Shown here piece after piece: positions 37,637-46,532 of a DNA stretch of 64,000 bases (positions within the stretch are counted from its first letter, which is position 1; each line of letters starts with the position of its first letter). Made by a program: the position numbers and the translations under genes. The stretch is taken from assembly GCA_017507325.1 (NCBI GenBank), contig JAFWBD010000012.1:1-64000 (forward strand), written 5' to 3'. This stretch comes from Clostridia bacterium (GTDB taxonomy: Bacteria; Bacillota; Clostridia; Oscillospirales; SIG627). The notes under the pieces were generated by a model that saw nothing but the letters and a program-made list of their open reading frames with translations, was not told the DNA's origin and did not search any database.

Positions 37637-38103
37637 CGCGGGAAGAAAAATTCATGCGGGCGGCTCTGCGGGAGGCCGAAAAGGCCGCCTCGGAGGGCGA
37701 GGTTCCCATCGGATGTGTGATCGTAAAGGATGACCGCATCATTGCAAGAGGGAGAAACGCAAGGGAAACGAAAAAAAACGCCCTTTGCCATGCGGAGATC
37801 GCCGCCATTCACAAGGCCTGCCGAAAGCTCGGAGGCTGGCGGCTCTGGCAATGCGAGATGTACGTCACCTTAGAGCCCTGCCCCATGTGTGCGGGGGCCA
37901 TTATCAACGCACGCCTGAAAAAAGTCTTCATCGGCGCTCTTGACCCCAAGGGCGGTGCTATGGGCAGTGTAACCGATTTGAGCGAGCTGCCCTTCAATCA
38001 CAAGCCGATTACCGAATACGGATTGCTGCAGGAGCAATCAAAACAGCTTTTGCAGGATTTCTTCATTCGGCTTCGAAGAAAAAAAGAAAATAAAACAGAG
38101 TAG
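37633..38103 (+). CDS. tadA: tRNA adenosine(34) deaminase TadA
   Basis: A 156-aa zinc deaminase that makes inosine-34 in tRNA-Arg(ACG). The signature HAEIAAI (His near 53, catalytic Glu) and PCPMCAGAI (Cys near 83 and 86) are complete. It starts inside the PBP stop (ATGA). Its last codons overlap the 5' edge of the THF aptamer. Confidence 0.95.
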   Translation: MTREEKFMRAALREAEKAASEGEVPIGCVIVKDDRIIARGRNARETKKNALCHAEIAAIHKACRKLGGWRLWQCEMYVTLEPCPMCAGAIINARLKKVFIGALDPKGGAMGSVTDLSELPFNHKPITEYGLLQEQSKQLLQDFFIRLRRKKENKTE

Positions 38104-38190
38104 ATGCCCAAGCGTTAAGTGCCCGAGAAACGGGGAGTTGTTCTCGGGACGAAAAGATTGATCTTGCGGTTTGAGCATCGCATCCCGCTG
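38096..38190 (+). promoter_or_regulatory. Tetrahydrofolate (THF) riboswitch aptamer
   Basis: The conserved pieces of the folT-type THF riboswitch are present in order: GAGTAGATG, GCGTTAAGTG, and GCATCGCATCCCGCT at the 3' side. Stems can be drawn: CAG/CTG (38096-38098 with 38188-38190), GATGC/GCATC (38103-38107 with 38175-38179), CCCGAGAA/TTCTCGGG (38122-38129 with 38141-38148). It sits directly before a folate S-component gene, which agrees with the ligand. The 5' edge overlaps the tadA stop codon. Confidence 0.9.
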
Positions 38191-38204
38191 CCGAAGAAGG
38201 ATTG

Positions 38205-38256
38205 CCTCCTTTTCCGGTTTTCCCTTGGGAAAAAAGCGGAAAAGGAGGTATTTTTT
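38205..38256 (+). terminator. Riboswitch expression platform: terminator that also buries the folT ribosome binding site
   Basis: A 12-bp perfect stem CCTCCTTTTCCG (38205-38216) / CGGAAAAGGAGG (38237-38248) is followed by TATTTTTT and then the ATG at 38257. The right arm contains the AGGAGG of folT. The hairpin can therefore both stop transcription and hide the ribosome binding site when THF is bound (mechanism inferred). Confidence 0.85.
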
Positions 38257-38790
38257 ATGAAAAAAAAGGCAAAAGCATTTTCCAGCGTCAAGGTTCTAAC
38301 CACGGGTGCCATGCTGACGGCCCTAAGCATCGTCATCGGAATTTTCTGCAAAAACTATTTGAATTTCGGGAACGGGCTGTTCCGCGTGACCTTTGAAAAT
38401 TTCCCCATCATCCTCTCGGGTATTTTGTTCGGACCCGTTGTGGGAGCCCTGGTGGGGGTGTGCTCTGACGTTCTCAGCTACGTTCTTTCCACACAAAGTC
38501 TTGCGATCTCCCCTCTTGTAACCTTGGGCGCTGCGGCGGTGGGCGCGGTTTCCGGTCTGATCTCTCACTACGTTGTGAAAAAGGGCGGCTATCTGCGTCT
38601 TCTGATCTCTGCGGTAGCGGCACATTTGACCGGCTCGATCCTGATCAAATCCATCGGTCTGTTTGCTTATTACGGCATTGCCGTGCTCTGGAGAATCCCC
38701 GTTTATGCGGGAATCGTAATTTTAGAATCTCTTCTGATCCATCTGATGTATCAGAATTCCGCCTTCCGTCAATTTTTTCAGTGGAAATGA
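38257..38790 (+). CDS. folT: Folate-specific ECF transporter S component (FolT-like)
   Basis: A 177-aa six-helix membrane protein that captures folates and pairs with EcfT/EcfA1/EcfA2. The stretch RVTFENFPIILSGILFGP with a following GALVGVCSDVLSY is characteristic of FolT-type S components. The start at 38257 is set by AGGAGG 8 bases upstream and by the riboswitch, which would lie inside any longer form. The partner ecfA1-ecfA2-ecfT genes are at 12-15 kb in this window. Confidence 0.9.
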   Translation: MKKKAKAFSSVKVLTTGAMLTALSIVIGIFCKNYLNFGNGLFRVTFENFPIILSGILFGPVVGALVGVCSDVLSYVLSTQSLAISPLVTLGAAAVGAVSGLISHYVVKKGGYLRLLISAVAAHLTGSILIKSIGLFAYYGIAVLWRIPVYAGIVILESLLIHLMYQNSAFRQFFQWK

Positions 38791-38798
38791 GGCTTAAG

Positions 38799-40076
38799 AT
38801 GACCTATCAAGAAGCATTATCGTACATTCATTCCAATTTCTGGCAGGGCTCCCGCCCCGGGCTTTCCCGCACCGAGGAGCTTTTACGCCGCATCGGAAAT
38901 CCCCAAGACAAGCTTCGCTTCGTTCACGTGGCAGGAACCAACGGAAAGGGCTCCTTCTGCGCTATGCTTTCCTCCGTATTGCTGGAGGCGGGATACCGCG
39001 TCGGCACGTACACCTCTCCTTACATTCTGCGTTTTAACGAGAGAATGAAAATGAACGGGGTCGATATTCCCGACGAAACCTTGGCGGAGCTGACGGATTT
39101 TATTCGTCCTCATGCTGAGGCCATGGAGGATAAGCCAACGGAATTTGAATTGATCACCGCCATTGCCATGGAATATTTCGTTCGCGAAAAGAGCGATATC
39201 GTGGTTTTGGAATGCGGCATGGGAGGGCGGCTGGACTCCACCAACGTCATTCAAACCCCTCTGCTTTCGGTGATTACGGGCATATCCTTGGATCATACCG
39301 CTTTTTTGGGAGATACGGTGGAAAAAATTGCCTTTGAGAAGGCAGGGATCATCAAAAAGGATATTCCGATTTTGTATTGCGGCAAGGATCCTATTGCCAA
39401 AGAGGTGATCTCATCTCGCGCCGCTTCCCTTTCTGCCCCCTTTTATCAGGTGGATCGCTCCTCTTTTCGACTTCTTTCGGCCGATCAAGAGGGCAGTGAT
39501 TTCTCTTACGGCTCTTATGAAAAGCTCCACATTCCCCTTTTGGGTACGTATCAGCCCGAAAACGCACAGAACGTCCTGACCGCCCTTCAGCTTTTACAAA
39601 AAGGCGGAATTGTCATCGGGGAGGACGCTGTTCGCCGTGGGCTGGAATCGGTCCGCTGGCCTGCCAGATTTGAAAGGATCCGCAAGGATCCCGTCATCAT
39701 TTGCGACGGCGGTCACAATCCCGAGGGCATTGATTGTGCGGTAGACAGCGCAAAGCTCTATTTTCCGACTCAAAAGCTCCTTCTGGTTTGCGGTGTGATG
39801 GCGGACAAGGATTACCCCTACATGGTCAAAAAACTCTCCGAAATCGCAAAAGAAGCCCATTGCTTAAAGCCTCAGAACCCCCGTGCCCTTGCCGCAGAGG
39901 ATATGGCCGCCGAATTTCGGAAGCACGGTACGCACGCGATCCCCTACACCGCCTGCGAGGATGCCCTGCAGGATGCCGTCTGCAAGGCAAAAAAAGAGAA
40001 TCTTCCCATTTTATGCGTAGGCTCGCTGTACTTTTACGGTGAGGTGGTAGCGGCCTTGGAAAAGCTGGGGCTGTAA
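38799..40076 (+). CDS. folC: Folylpolyglutamate synthase / dihydrofolate synthase
   Basis: A 425-aa Mur-ligase-like enzyme that adds glutamates to folates, trapping imported folate. The P-loop GTNGKGS (46-52) is clear, followed by SPYILRFNERM, ECGMGGRLDSTN and TGISLDHTAFLG, all typical of FolC. The ATG at 38799 follows GAGG by 6 bases, 8 bases after the folT stop. No other folate-synthesis gene is nearby, so use in salvage is the simplest reading. Confidence 0.94.
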   Translation: MTYQEALSYIHSNFWQGSRPGLSRTEELLRRIGNPQDKLRFVHVAGTNGKGSFCAMLSSVLLEAGYRVGTYTSPYILRFNERMKMNGVDIPDETLAELTDFIRPHAEAMEDKPTEFELITAIAMEYFVREKSDIVVLECGMGGRLDSTNVIQTPLLSVITGISLDHTAFLGDTVEKIAFEKAGIIKKDIPILYCGKDPIAKEVISSRAASLSAPFYQVDRSSFRLLSADQEGSDFSYGSYEKLHIPLLGTYQPENAQNVLTALQLLQKGGIVIGEDAVRRGLESVRWPARFERIRKDPVIICDGGHNPEGIDCAVDSAKLYFPTQKLLLVCGVMADKDYPYMVKKLSEIAKEAHCLKPQNPRALAAEDMAAEFRKHGTHAIPYTACEDALQDAVCKAKKENLPILCVGSLYFYGEVVAALEKLGL

Positions 40077-40128
40077 AGCCACCCGAGCCCGAGGGGCTTG
40101 TTTTCAAACAAAAAGCTTTTTAGAATCC

Positions 40129-40162
40129 ATGCACCGCAGATCCGAACGGATCTGCGGTGCAT
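40129..40162. terminator. Bidirectional terminator between folC and the GH20 gene
   Basis: A perfect 16-bp stem, ATGCACCGCAGATCCG / CGGATCTGCGGTGCAT, with a 2-base spacer, followed by TTTACC on the plus strand. A weaker GC stem with TTGTTTTC lies just upstream, after folC (40077-40105). Confidence 0.85.
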
Positions 40163-40181
40163 TTTACCGTTTATTTTGTTT

Positions 40182-42539
40182 TTACTTCTGCAGCTGAATG
40201 CCGGAAACCGAATGGACGGTGATGCCGATTCGCTCGTCCTTGATGGGAGCAAAATCGATGCTCTCAATGGCCACGTCGGGCTTGGGGTTGATCCATTCAT
40301 AGCGATAGACCGTTCCCTTTTTGCCCTCGGCCGTTTCCAGACGCTTGCCGTCGGTGTACCAAGTGCCGCAGTATCCGTTATGACGGTAGTACTCGGCCTT
40401 GAAGGGCTCGTTCTGTTTTCTGTCCCAATGGCAAATGTTTCCGCCGTAGGTAATGGGGATGATCTCCTCGCTTCCGTCGGCATAGCAAATGCGATAGTGA
40501 CCGATGACTTCAAACTTTGCCCAAGCGATTCTGCGCATAAACTTCGCAGAGGAATGCTCGAAGATCAGGGAAGCAAAGCAGTCCCCGGGCTCCAGATGCA
40601 GCTCGGCATCCTCCACCGTGGGCTCAAAGGCCTTCTTGGCAAAGAAGAGTGTCTCCTTACTGTTTTCCACACGGGAGGGATAGCGGACGTTTTGGATCTT
40701 TTCCCGAAGCTCGGGGATCCACGCCGAGATCACGCGATCGTAGGCTGCACGGCAATGGGCGGTATAAGAATCCGACCACAGCATTTGAGCGGTATACATC
40801 ATATCATAGAACTTACCCTCCCTGGCGATGCCGGCCTCTTCGGTACGGGCCCACATGGAGATCTGACCGCCGCGGATGCGATTGCCGCGGATTCGGCTCT
40901 CATAGCGGGGGAAGTGGCTGGAATAGAGGTTTCCGAAGATCACGTCGAAATCCTTGTTCACCAAATTGGTTTCGATGTCCTCGCCCAGGTGGAAATACCA
41001 GATAAAGTCCAAAAGGAGGATGTCCTTGGGGATCTTGTCGATGGCAAGATAGGTCTGATACTTGGTGCAAGGCTGAAGCATATCGGCCCAGATCATCATT
41101 TTCAATCCGCGTTTTGCCAGATATCCGTGGAGACGGTTCAGATCCTCTGCCAAAATATCGGAGGGATGGCGATTCTTACAAATCGGGCAAATACCGATTT
41201 GATAGACCTCATCGTGACCCATATGCACGTATTCCCGAGGACGGAACACCTCAATGATCTCATCCATCAAATCGAAAAGAATCTCGTAGGATTTGGGATT
41301 GGAGGGGCAGAAGGAATGATTGTAGAAGCTGCTGGGCGGAATGTCGGCCAGGCGCTCATCCACAGCCTTTTCTGCTGTTTCCTCAGCCGCTTTTTCCGCA
41401 ATATCGGGATGAGCCAAGGTCATAAACTGCACGTGGCCAAGGCTTTGCACCTCGGGAACCACGTCCATCCCATAGGAACGAATAAAATCGACCAGCTCGC
41501 GGATGGCATTCTTGGGAACCACGGTTCCCTCGGCCACGGAGCCGTGGGGGAAGGGCGGCCAAATGCCTGCATCCCCATTCTTTTTGGCCAAGAGCCAAGC
41601 GTCGTTGATCTCGGGGTGAGATTCATACTGCATCGCGCCCGCCAATTCCATAATAATGAAATTGTAGCCCAGGGGAACCAGATAATCCCGAATCAAACGC
41701 TTGGTGAAATCCATCTGCTTCAAGGAGGGCAGGTACAAATGAACCCCGCGCATTTCGCAGAAGGGATCGTCCGCAATTTCCGCAAAGGGAAGCGTATCCT
41801 TTTGCGCCAATTTGAACACGGTTTCCACGCCTTGAATCAATCCGCGGCGATCGGAGGCGATCAGATCGATCCCCTCTTCGGAGACGGTAAGACGGTAAGC
41901 GTTTTTCAAAACAGAGGGATCCAGAGTCAAGCGAAGCGTCAATTCCTTATCGGAGCGGGGCGCCATGGCTCTTTCCTCCAAGTGAGAACGGAAGAGATCG
42001 GCGGCAAAAGCGGCATCCTCCCCTTCTCCCACCATGCGCCAAGGCGAGTCAAGCTTTAAGGAGCCTTCCTTGAGATGAACGTGGGAAGGAGTCGGAAACA
42101 CGGCTCTCTCATCATTCTGAAGGGTTCCGAACAGCTCCATATTGCGGATCACGACACCTGAAAAATCCGTATCGAATTCCAGCACGAATTCGGAAAGAGT
42201 TTCCTCCACGGCAAGGCTGATCTCACGGTCGAGGATGGATTTTCCCGTTTCCGCAAGGTGGCTATCCAATTTTTTGGCTTTTCCCGCGGTGTAAACGGAA
42301 ATACCGTTGGGAAAACACTTCTCTCCCAAACGGATCACCAAGCGATCTACCGTGACTTTTTCCGGCAAGGAAACGAAAAGATCGATTCCGTTGGAATCCA
42401 TTTCCTTCCATTTGATCCAGAATTTTTCACCGTAAAAGGGATTGCCGTTTTCCGTAATGGTCGGAGCGGCGCTCCGATCCTTTTTCTTACAGGAAAAGGT
42501 AATGTTTCCGATTTTTTCATTTAAGCTTCCAATGTACAT
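40182..42539 (-). CDS. Glycoside hydrolase family 20 beta-N-acetylhexosaminidase
   Basis: A 785-aa enzyme. The GH20b-like N-terminal domain (about 145-255) precedes the TIM barrel (about 260-600). The catalytic Asp443-Glu444 pair is in VHMGHDEVYQ; PEVQSLGHVQ and the tryptophan-bearing WADML are other GH20 marks. No signal peptide or anchor is visible, so it acts on amino-sugar oligosaccharides inside the cell. A C-terminal region (about 600-785) is of unknown role. The ATG at 42539 follows GGGAGG. It follows the MBL gene by 29 bases on the same strand. It may feed GlcNAc into the nagA route at 20 kb (inference). Confidence 0.88.
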   Translation of the reverse strand: MYIGSLNEKIGNITFSCKKKDRSAAPTITENGNPFYGEKFWIKWKEMDSNGIDLFVSLPEKVTVDRLVIRLGEKCFPNGISVYTAGKAKKLDSHLAETGKSILDREISLAVEETLSEFVLEFDTDFSGVVIRNMELFGTLQNDERAVFPTPSHVHLKEGSLKLDSPWRMVGEGEDAAFAADLFRSHLEERAMAPRSDKELTLRLTLDPSVLKNAYRLTVSEEGIDLIASDRRGLIQGVETVFKLAQKDTLPFAEIADDPFCEMRGVHLYLPSLKQMDFTKRLIRDYLVPLGYNFIIMELAGAMQYESHPEINDAWLLAKKNGDAGIWPPFPHGSVAEGTVVPKNAIRELVDFIRSYGMDVVPEVQSLGHVQFMTLAHPDIAEKAAEETAEKAVDERLADIPPSSFYNHSFCPSNPKSYEILFDLMDEIIEVFRPREYVHMGHDEVYQIGICPICKNRHPSDILAEDLNRLHGYLAKRGLKMMIWADMLQPCTKYQTYLAIDKIPKDILLLDFIWYFHLGEDIETNLVNKDFDVIFGNLYSSHFPRYESRIRGNRIRGGQISMWARTEEAGIAREGKFYDMMYTAQMLWSDSYTAHCRAAYDRVISAWIPELREKIQNVRYPSRVENSKETLFFAKKAFEPTVEDAELHLEPGDCFASLIFEHSSAKFMRRIAWAKFEVIGHYRICYADGSEEIIPITYGGNICHWDRKQNEPFKAEYYRHNGYCGTWYTDGKRLETAEGKKGTVYRYEWINPKPDVAIESIDFAPIKDERIGITVHSVSGIQLQK

Positions 42540-42568
42540 AGGTTTCCTCCCATTTTATAGTCAAAACA

Positions 42569-43213
42569 CTATTGATTTTGTAATTCCGCCAGATATTGCG
42601 GAAGAAGGGGGCGGATCCGCGAAAATGACGCGGTATTGCCGTGTCCGGGGCAAATTTTCAGTTCCTTAGAAATCTCGGAAAGACGGCGGATGGAATCGGC
42701 AAGCCTTTCGCGGTCACCACCCCACAGATCATATCGGCCGTAGCCGTAGGAAAACAGCGTATCACCGCAAAAAAGCATCTCCTCCGACCGAAAGCAAACC
42801 GATCCCGGGGTATGCCCCGGCGTATGCAGAACCGAAAAATTCATACTCCCAACGGAAAGGAGACTTCCTTCCGATAAAAGAATATCCGCTCGGGTTCGGG
42901 GATAAAAGGAAAAATCACCGCGGTAATAGAAATTGGCGGAATTGAAGGCGGGATTTTCCAGCATCACCGCATCCTCGGCGTGAATACAGACCTTGGCGCC
43001 CGTTTTCTCCGCCAAAAGCTTCACCCCCTGAGAATGATCGAAGTGCCCGTGGGTCAAGAAAATATACTGCGGGGCAAGATTCTTTTGCTTCAATTTTTCA
43101 TAAATGCCTTCCCCGTCCATACCGGGATCGATCACAACGCAATGGCCGCTGTCATCAAAGCAAAAATAGGTATTGGTGCGCAAAGCCCCCAAAGAAAAAC
43201 TCAGTACTCTCAT
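42569..43213 (-). CDS. MBL-fold metallo-hydrolase (glyoxalase II-like)
   Basis: A 214-aa zinc hydrolase. Metal motif THGHFDH (His55, His57, Asp59, His60), then HTPGHTPGS, CGDTLF and the C-terminal CPGHG. This set matches the glyoxalase II/YqgX subgroup; hydroxyacylglutathione hydrolase activity is uncertain in an organism that probably lacks glutathione. The start is 2 bases after the dgt-like stop; its ribosome binding site is weak, so coupling is likely. Confidence 0.88.
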   Translation of the reverse strand: MRVLSFSLGALRTNTYFCFDDSGHCVVIDPGMDGEGIYEKLKQKNLAPQYIFLTHGHFDHSQGVKLLAEKTGAKVCIHAEDAVMLENPAFNSANFYYRGDFSFYPRTRADILLSEGSLLSVGSMNFSVLHTPGHTPGSVCFRSEEMLFCGDTLFSYGYGRYDLWGGDRERLADSIRRLSEISKELKICPGHGNTASFSRIRPLLPQYLAELQNQ

Positions 43214-43215
43214 TG

Positions 43216-44418
43216 TTAAAAGCTGATAATCTCGTTAAAGCATTCCATGGCGTAGCGATCACTCATCCCCGCAAGATACGTGATCACAGCGCGGGCATAG
43301 TCCTTTTGATTGGTAATATCGAAAATAGCGGGGTTCTTTTGGCGTGGATCCCGAATCAAGGTCCAATAGGAATTCAGCCAAGAGAAAAAGGAGGCGGTAA
43401 CGCGGGGATAGATCTTCATCAATTCATCCAAGCGCAAATGAGTATCCGAGGAATCGTAACAATCATACAAAAGCTGAAACACCTCACGAATCACGATTTC
43501 AAAGAATTTTTCCGCTCTGGCCACGCGAGGCGCACGATAAATATTGCGGTAATTGAAATCTCCCAGAAGCTGAATGAATTCGTTGGTACGGTCCGAAAAG
43601 CAAATGCCGTTATCCGCATCCGAATGAAGGCAAAGGTCGTTGATCAAATAATTGATGATAATGGTATTGTTGATCTTATCGCCCGTGTATTCATACACGA
43701 TCTCCTCAAGCTCACGCAGGTGATCGGAGGACAAAACGCCCAAGGCCACCGCATCCTCGATATCGCGGCCGATATATGAAATGCGGTCTGCCATTTTTAC
43801 CACGCATCCCTCGAAGGTGTAGGCATTGACCTTGCCCGATTCCGTGAGGGTCTCCAGATCCAGACACGCCTCTCGTGGGAAGAGATGATTCTCTTTGGCC
43901 TCTCCGCAATGGCAGATGATTCCGTCCCGCACGGCATAGGTCAGATTCAAGGGACGAAAATCCCTTCGGTCATCCTCCAAAAGGGTGATATAATCCACAA
44001 AATACAGGCTGTTTTTTTCGTGCCAAAAAGATTCTCCCAGCACTCTTTGGGAAATATCGTTCAGCACCCTCTCCCCCTTGTGTCCGAAGGGAGAATGTCC
44101 CAGATCGTGCCCCACGGCAACGGAGCGGACCAGCTCCGCATTCAGGCCCAGATAGTCCGCAATGGTGGTGGCAATGGACTCCACGTGGAGCACGTGCTCG
44201 ATGCGGGTGCAAATGTGATCGCTCTGGGGGGAGAAGAATACCTGCGTTTTATGCTTGAGACGGCGAAAAGAGGAGGAATGGATGATGCGGGTATAGTCCC
44301 GCAAAAAGGGACTTCTGGCATCGTTATCCCGAACGTACAGCGGGGTAAGGCGGCGTGTTGCCTCCTCCCAGCGCTCGTTCTCAGCCGTCATCGCCAAGTG
44401 GGAAAGCTTCTTTTTCAT
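43216..44418 (-). CDS. dgt: dGTP triphosphohydrolase-like HD-domain protein
   Basis: A 400-aa HD-superfamily nucleotide hydrolase of the Dgt type. Motifs: FRRLKHKTQVF, His75 in RIEHVLHV, HD pair 104-105 in VGHDLGHSPFGHKGE, and the later YIGRDIEDAV with the last Asp ligand. It would cleave dNTPs to deoxynucleoside and triphosphate. The ATG at 44418 is preferred over a TTG two codons earlier because AAAGGA is 6 bases upstream. Confidence 0.9.
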   Translation of the reverse strand: MKKKLSHLAMTAENERWEEATRRLTPLYVRDNDARSPFLRDYTRIIHSSSFRRLKHKTQVFFSPQSDHICTRIEHVLHVESIATTIADYLGLNAELVRSVAVGHDLGHSPFGHKGERVLNDISQRVLGESFWHEKNSLYFVDYITLLEDDRRDFRPLNLTYAVRDGIICHCGEAKENHLFPREACLDLETLTESGKVNAYTFEGCVVKMADRISYIGRDIEDAVALGVLSSDHLRELEEIVYEYTGDKINNTIIINYLINDLCLHSDADNGICFSDRTNEFIQLLGDFNYRNIYRAPRVARAEKFFEIVIREVFQLLYDCYDSSDTHLRLDELMKIYPRVTASFFSWLNSYWTLIRDPRQKNPAIFDITNQKDYARAVITYLAGMSDRYAMECFNEIISF

Positions 44419-44436
44419 ATTCAATCCTTTCTCCGG

Positions 44437-44937
44437 TTAAAGGCGGAGCCTTTTTCGCAATTTCAACAGATACCAGATCAAAAAACGGTCCAAAAGAAGA
44501 TCGTACAAAACAAAGCACAAATTCCCCAAAACGGCCAAGGCCGCATAGATCCACCACAGCTCACGGGTCTGAGTCACCAAGGCGGAAAGGAAAAGCAGCA
44601 ATGCAAACACAGCGTTGAACAAAAGGAATTTTATGATGCGGCACAGGATGGGCGGCAGCTTGCGGATCTTTTTTTGAGCCACGGGATACCAGCCGAAAAA
44701 GCAAAGGAAAAAGACGGCAGGGGTCTTCAGCGGAAGGAGCAAAGAAAGGATGCCCGCCACTCCAAATACACCCATCGCCATTCGGTCACCGTATTCCACG
44801 GAAAGCACGTACACCAGAAGACCCGAAATCACGGCAAGAGAAAAATCAAGGCTTTCCATCAAACTGCCCATGGCGTGGATCGCCACGCACATTGCCGCCA
44901 GCAGAGCAGAGATACTGATTTTTTTGCTTTTTTTCAT
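44437..44937 (-). CDS. Hypothetical membrane protein
   Basis: A 166-aa protein with about five hydrophobic helices, a Lys/Ser N-terminus (MKKSKKISISALLAAMCVAIHAMG) and a basic tail (LLKLRKRLRL). The first helix and ALLAAMCVAI resemble S-component-like or related small membrane proteins, but I cannot name a family. It begins 1 base after the stop of the J-domain gene and has no ribosome binding site of its own, so it is probably made by coupled translation. Confidence 0.7.
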   Translation of the reverse strand: MKKSKKISISALLAAMCVAIHAMGSLMESLDFSLAVISGLLVYVLSVEYGDRMAMGVFGVAGILSLLLPLKTPAVFFLCFFGWYPVAQKKIRKLPPILCRIIKFLLFNAVFALLLFLSALVTQTRELWWIYAALAVLGNLCFVLYDLLLDRFLIWYLLKLRKRLRL

Positions 44938-44938
44938 A

Positions 44939-45523
44939 TCAACAGCAGCTGATCAGATCGCCGCCGCACATTTCGCACAGGCAATCCGCACAGATCAGAT
45001 TGGTACAGATATCGCAGGTATTGCATTCCCGATACTCGCCCCCTCGGGAGAAGTTCCCGTAATTCTGCTGAGCGCCGCCAAAGCGCTGATACATCACGGC
45101 GTATTCGGAATTTTCCGGATCCAAACGGCACGCCTCTCGGAAGAATCCCGCCGCATCATTATAGCGGCGGCGATACATCGCACAGAGACCCGAAAGATAA
45201 AACCACTCTGCCCCGCGATCGGATCGGGAATTCAAAATAACCTCCGCCTCTGCCAGGCGGCCTGCGGCGATCAATTCCCGCACACGGGAAAACGAGGAAG
45301 ACTGTGAAGAGGAGGAATTGCCCGATTTTGCTCCGGCACGCTCCTGCAGGATACGGTCGTAAGCCTCATTGATCTCCTTCATTTTTTCTCCCGCGATATC
45401 CACAAATTCGGTGTTGGCGTAGTTATCGGGATGATATTTTTTGGCCAATTCACGATAGGCCTTTTTGACTTCGTCATCGCTCGCCTGAGGGGAAACCCCC
45501 AAGACCTGATACGGATCTCTCAT
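44939..45523 (-). CDS. J-domain protein with cysteine-rich C-terminus
   Basis: A 194-aa protein. Residues 1-65 are a J domain with [20 protein letters not shown] and the HPD motif (31-33), which stimulates Hsp70 (DnaK). The middle part looks like a short tetratricopeptide-like helical segment ([20 protein letters not shown]). The tail carries nine cysteines within about 28 residues, several as CxxC ([17 protein letters not shown]), and probably binds metal. It overlaps the DUF5685 gene by ATGA. It lacks the DnaJ G/F and canonical zinc-finger domains, so it is a specialised co-chaperone. Confidence 0.85.
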   Translation of the reverse strand: MRDPYQVLGVSPQASDDEVKKAYRELAKKYHPDNYANTEFVDIAGEKMKEINEAYDRILQERAGAKSGNSSSSQSSSFSRVRELIAAGRLAEAEVILNSRSDRGAEWFYLSGLCAMYRRRYNDAAGFFREACRLDPENSEYAVMYQRFGGAQQNYGNFSRGGEYRECNTCDICTNLICADCLCEMCGGDLISCC

Positions 45524-46392
45524 TGAACCTCTCCATTTTTCGGTTGAAATATTTTTCGGGCAGCCCCCGGCAGCCCGAGACCTATGATATTCTCACACAG
45601 CGCTGACAGGGCGGGGTCCCCCTCGAAAAGAATCAAGATCTGCTTCATTTGTTCGATATAGAAGGAAAACACCAGATCCAAGCGGCAGAGATTTTCCTTT
45701 GACAAAGGATCCTCGTTTTTCAAAAGCGGATTGAAGGCACCGCTTTTCTGATCCTTCGGTACGTCCTCCAAGGCATCCAAGGTGTAGATGGCTCTCCCCA
45801 ACAGATCGCCGACGCCGTGTAAAAGGGTCTTCTCCCTTCCTTCGGCTCCGAAGGAGGCAATTTCGGCCATGCAGGATGCAAAATTTTCACACATATCGTC
45901 CAGCTCGGCGCCATTCTTTTCCAGTGCTCTCCCCTCCTCCAGAATCCGAGCAATCCTTTGCGGAAGCGGCGCATAGGAAGGGGTACGGCGGCACATCTTT
46001 TTCACGGCTCTCCCAAAGAAACGGGCTTCCCATCGGCACAAAAGGCGGCGGAAAAAGGAAACGTCTCCATCGGTAAGGTCATCCTTGAGCTTTTCCCATA
46101 TCAAAACACAGGCGGCAAAGACCGTATACCGAAGAGAGGCATTGTCAGCCAAACGAAGAGATTTTTTGCGAAAGGGATGCAAAAGGCAAAAGTTTTTTTC
46201 AAAACGGATTTCATCCGAAAAAGCGAGCATCCTCATCAGAGCGAGAAACACAAAATCATATCGAAACAGCGGCAAAAGGCAGCGTGCACGGTGCACCCTT
46301 GCCGAATGACAAAGACCGCAATAGACGGCACGGTACAGCCTTTGATGCTTCACCTTCAGTTCGCCTTCCTCACAGCGGACGTAACCCAGCAC
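45520..46392 (-). CDS. DUF5685 family protein
   Basis: A 290-aa mainly helical protein with several cysteines near its N-terminus (Cys7; YCGLC at 25-28; Cys38) and Asp-rich motifs [13 protein letters not shown] and [20 protein letters not shown]. The latter loosely resembles isoprenoid-synthase-like helical folds. It matches the clostridial DUF5685 family as I recall it; function unknown. The start is GTG at 46392 with AAGGAGG 8 bases upstream. It leads the operon DUF5685, J-protein, membrane protein, dgt, MBL and GH20. Confidence 0.75.
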   Translation of the reverse strand: MLGYVRCEEGELKVKHQRLYRAVYCGLCHSARVHRARCLLPLFRYDFVFLALMRMLAFSDEIRFEKNFCLLHPFRKKSLRLADNASLRYTVFAACVLIWEKLKDDLTDGDVSFFRRLLCRWEARFFGRAVKKMCRRTPSYAPLPQRIARILEEGRALEKNGAELDDMCENFASCMAEIASFGAEGREKTLLHGVGDLLGRAIYTLDALEDVPKDQKSGAFNPLLKNEDPLSKENLCRLDLVFSFYIEQMKQILILFEGDPALSALCENIIGLGLPGAARKIFQPKNGEVQ

Positions 46393-46423
46393 GGAAAATG
46401 CCTCCTTCCCCTTTTCTTACTCC

Positions 46424-46452
46424 ATTATACACGAAAGGATCGATCTTTTCCA
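46424..46452 (-). promoter_or_regulatory. Promoter of the DUF5685 operon
   Basis: Minus-strand TGGAAA (46452-46447), 17-base spacer, TATAAT (46429-46424). It is divergent from the CBM9-like promoter 20 bases away. Confidence 0.6.
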
Positions 46453-46471
46453 TAGTTTTTATTATTTTTTC

Positions 46472-46500
46472 TTGCAAAAAATGAAAATAGACGGTATAAT
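46472..46500 (+). promoter_or_regulatory. Promoter of the CBM9-like gene
   Basis: TTGCAA (46472-46477), 17-base spacer, TATAAT (46495-46500). The leader would be about 26 bases. Confidence 0.8.
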
Positions 46501-46532
46501 GTTCACATCCGTTTGAAAAAGGAGGATCCGAT

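Noticed and set aside
40098-42059. Long plus-strand open frame (about 650 codons) opposite the GH20 gene
   Set aside because: It is antisense to a gene with clear GH20 motifs, has no ribosome binding site and its residues show no domain pattern; it is a by-product of codon bias.
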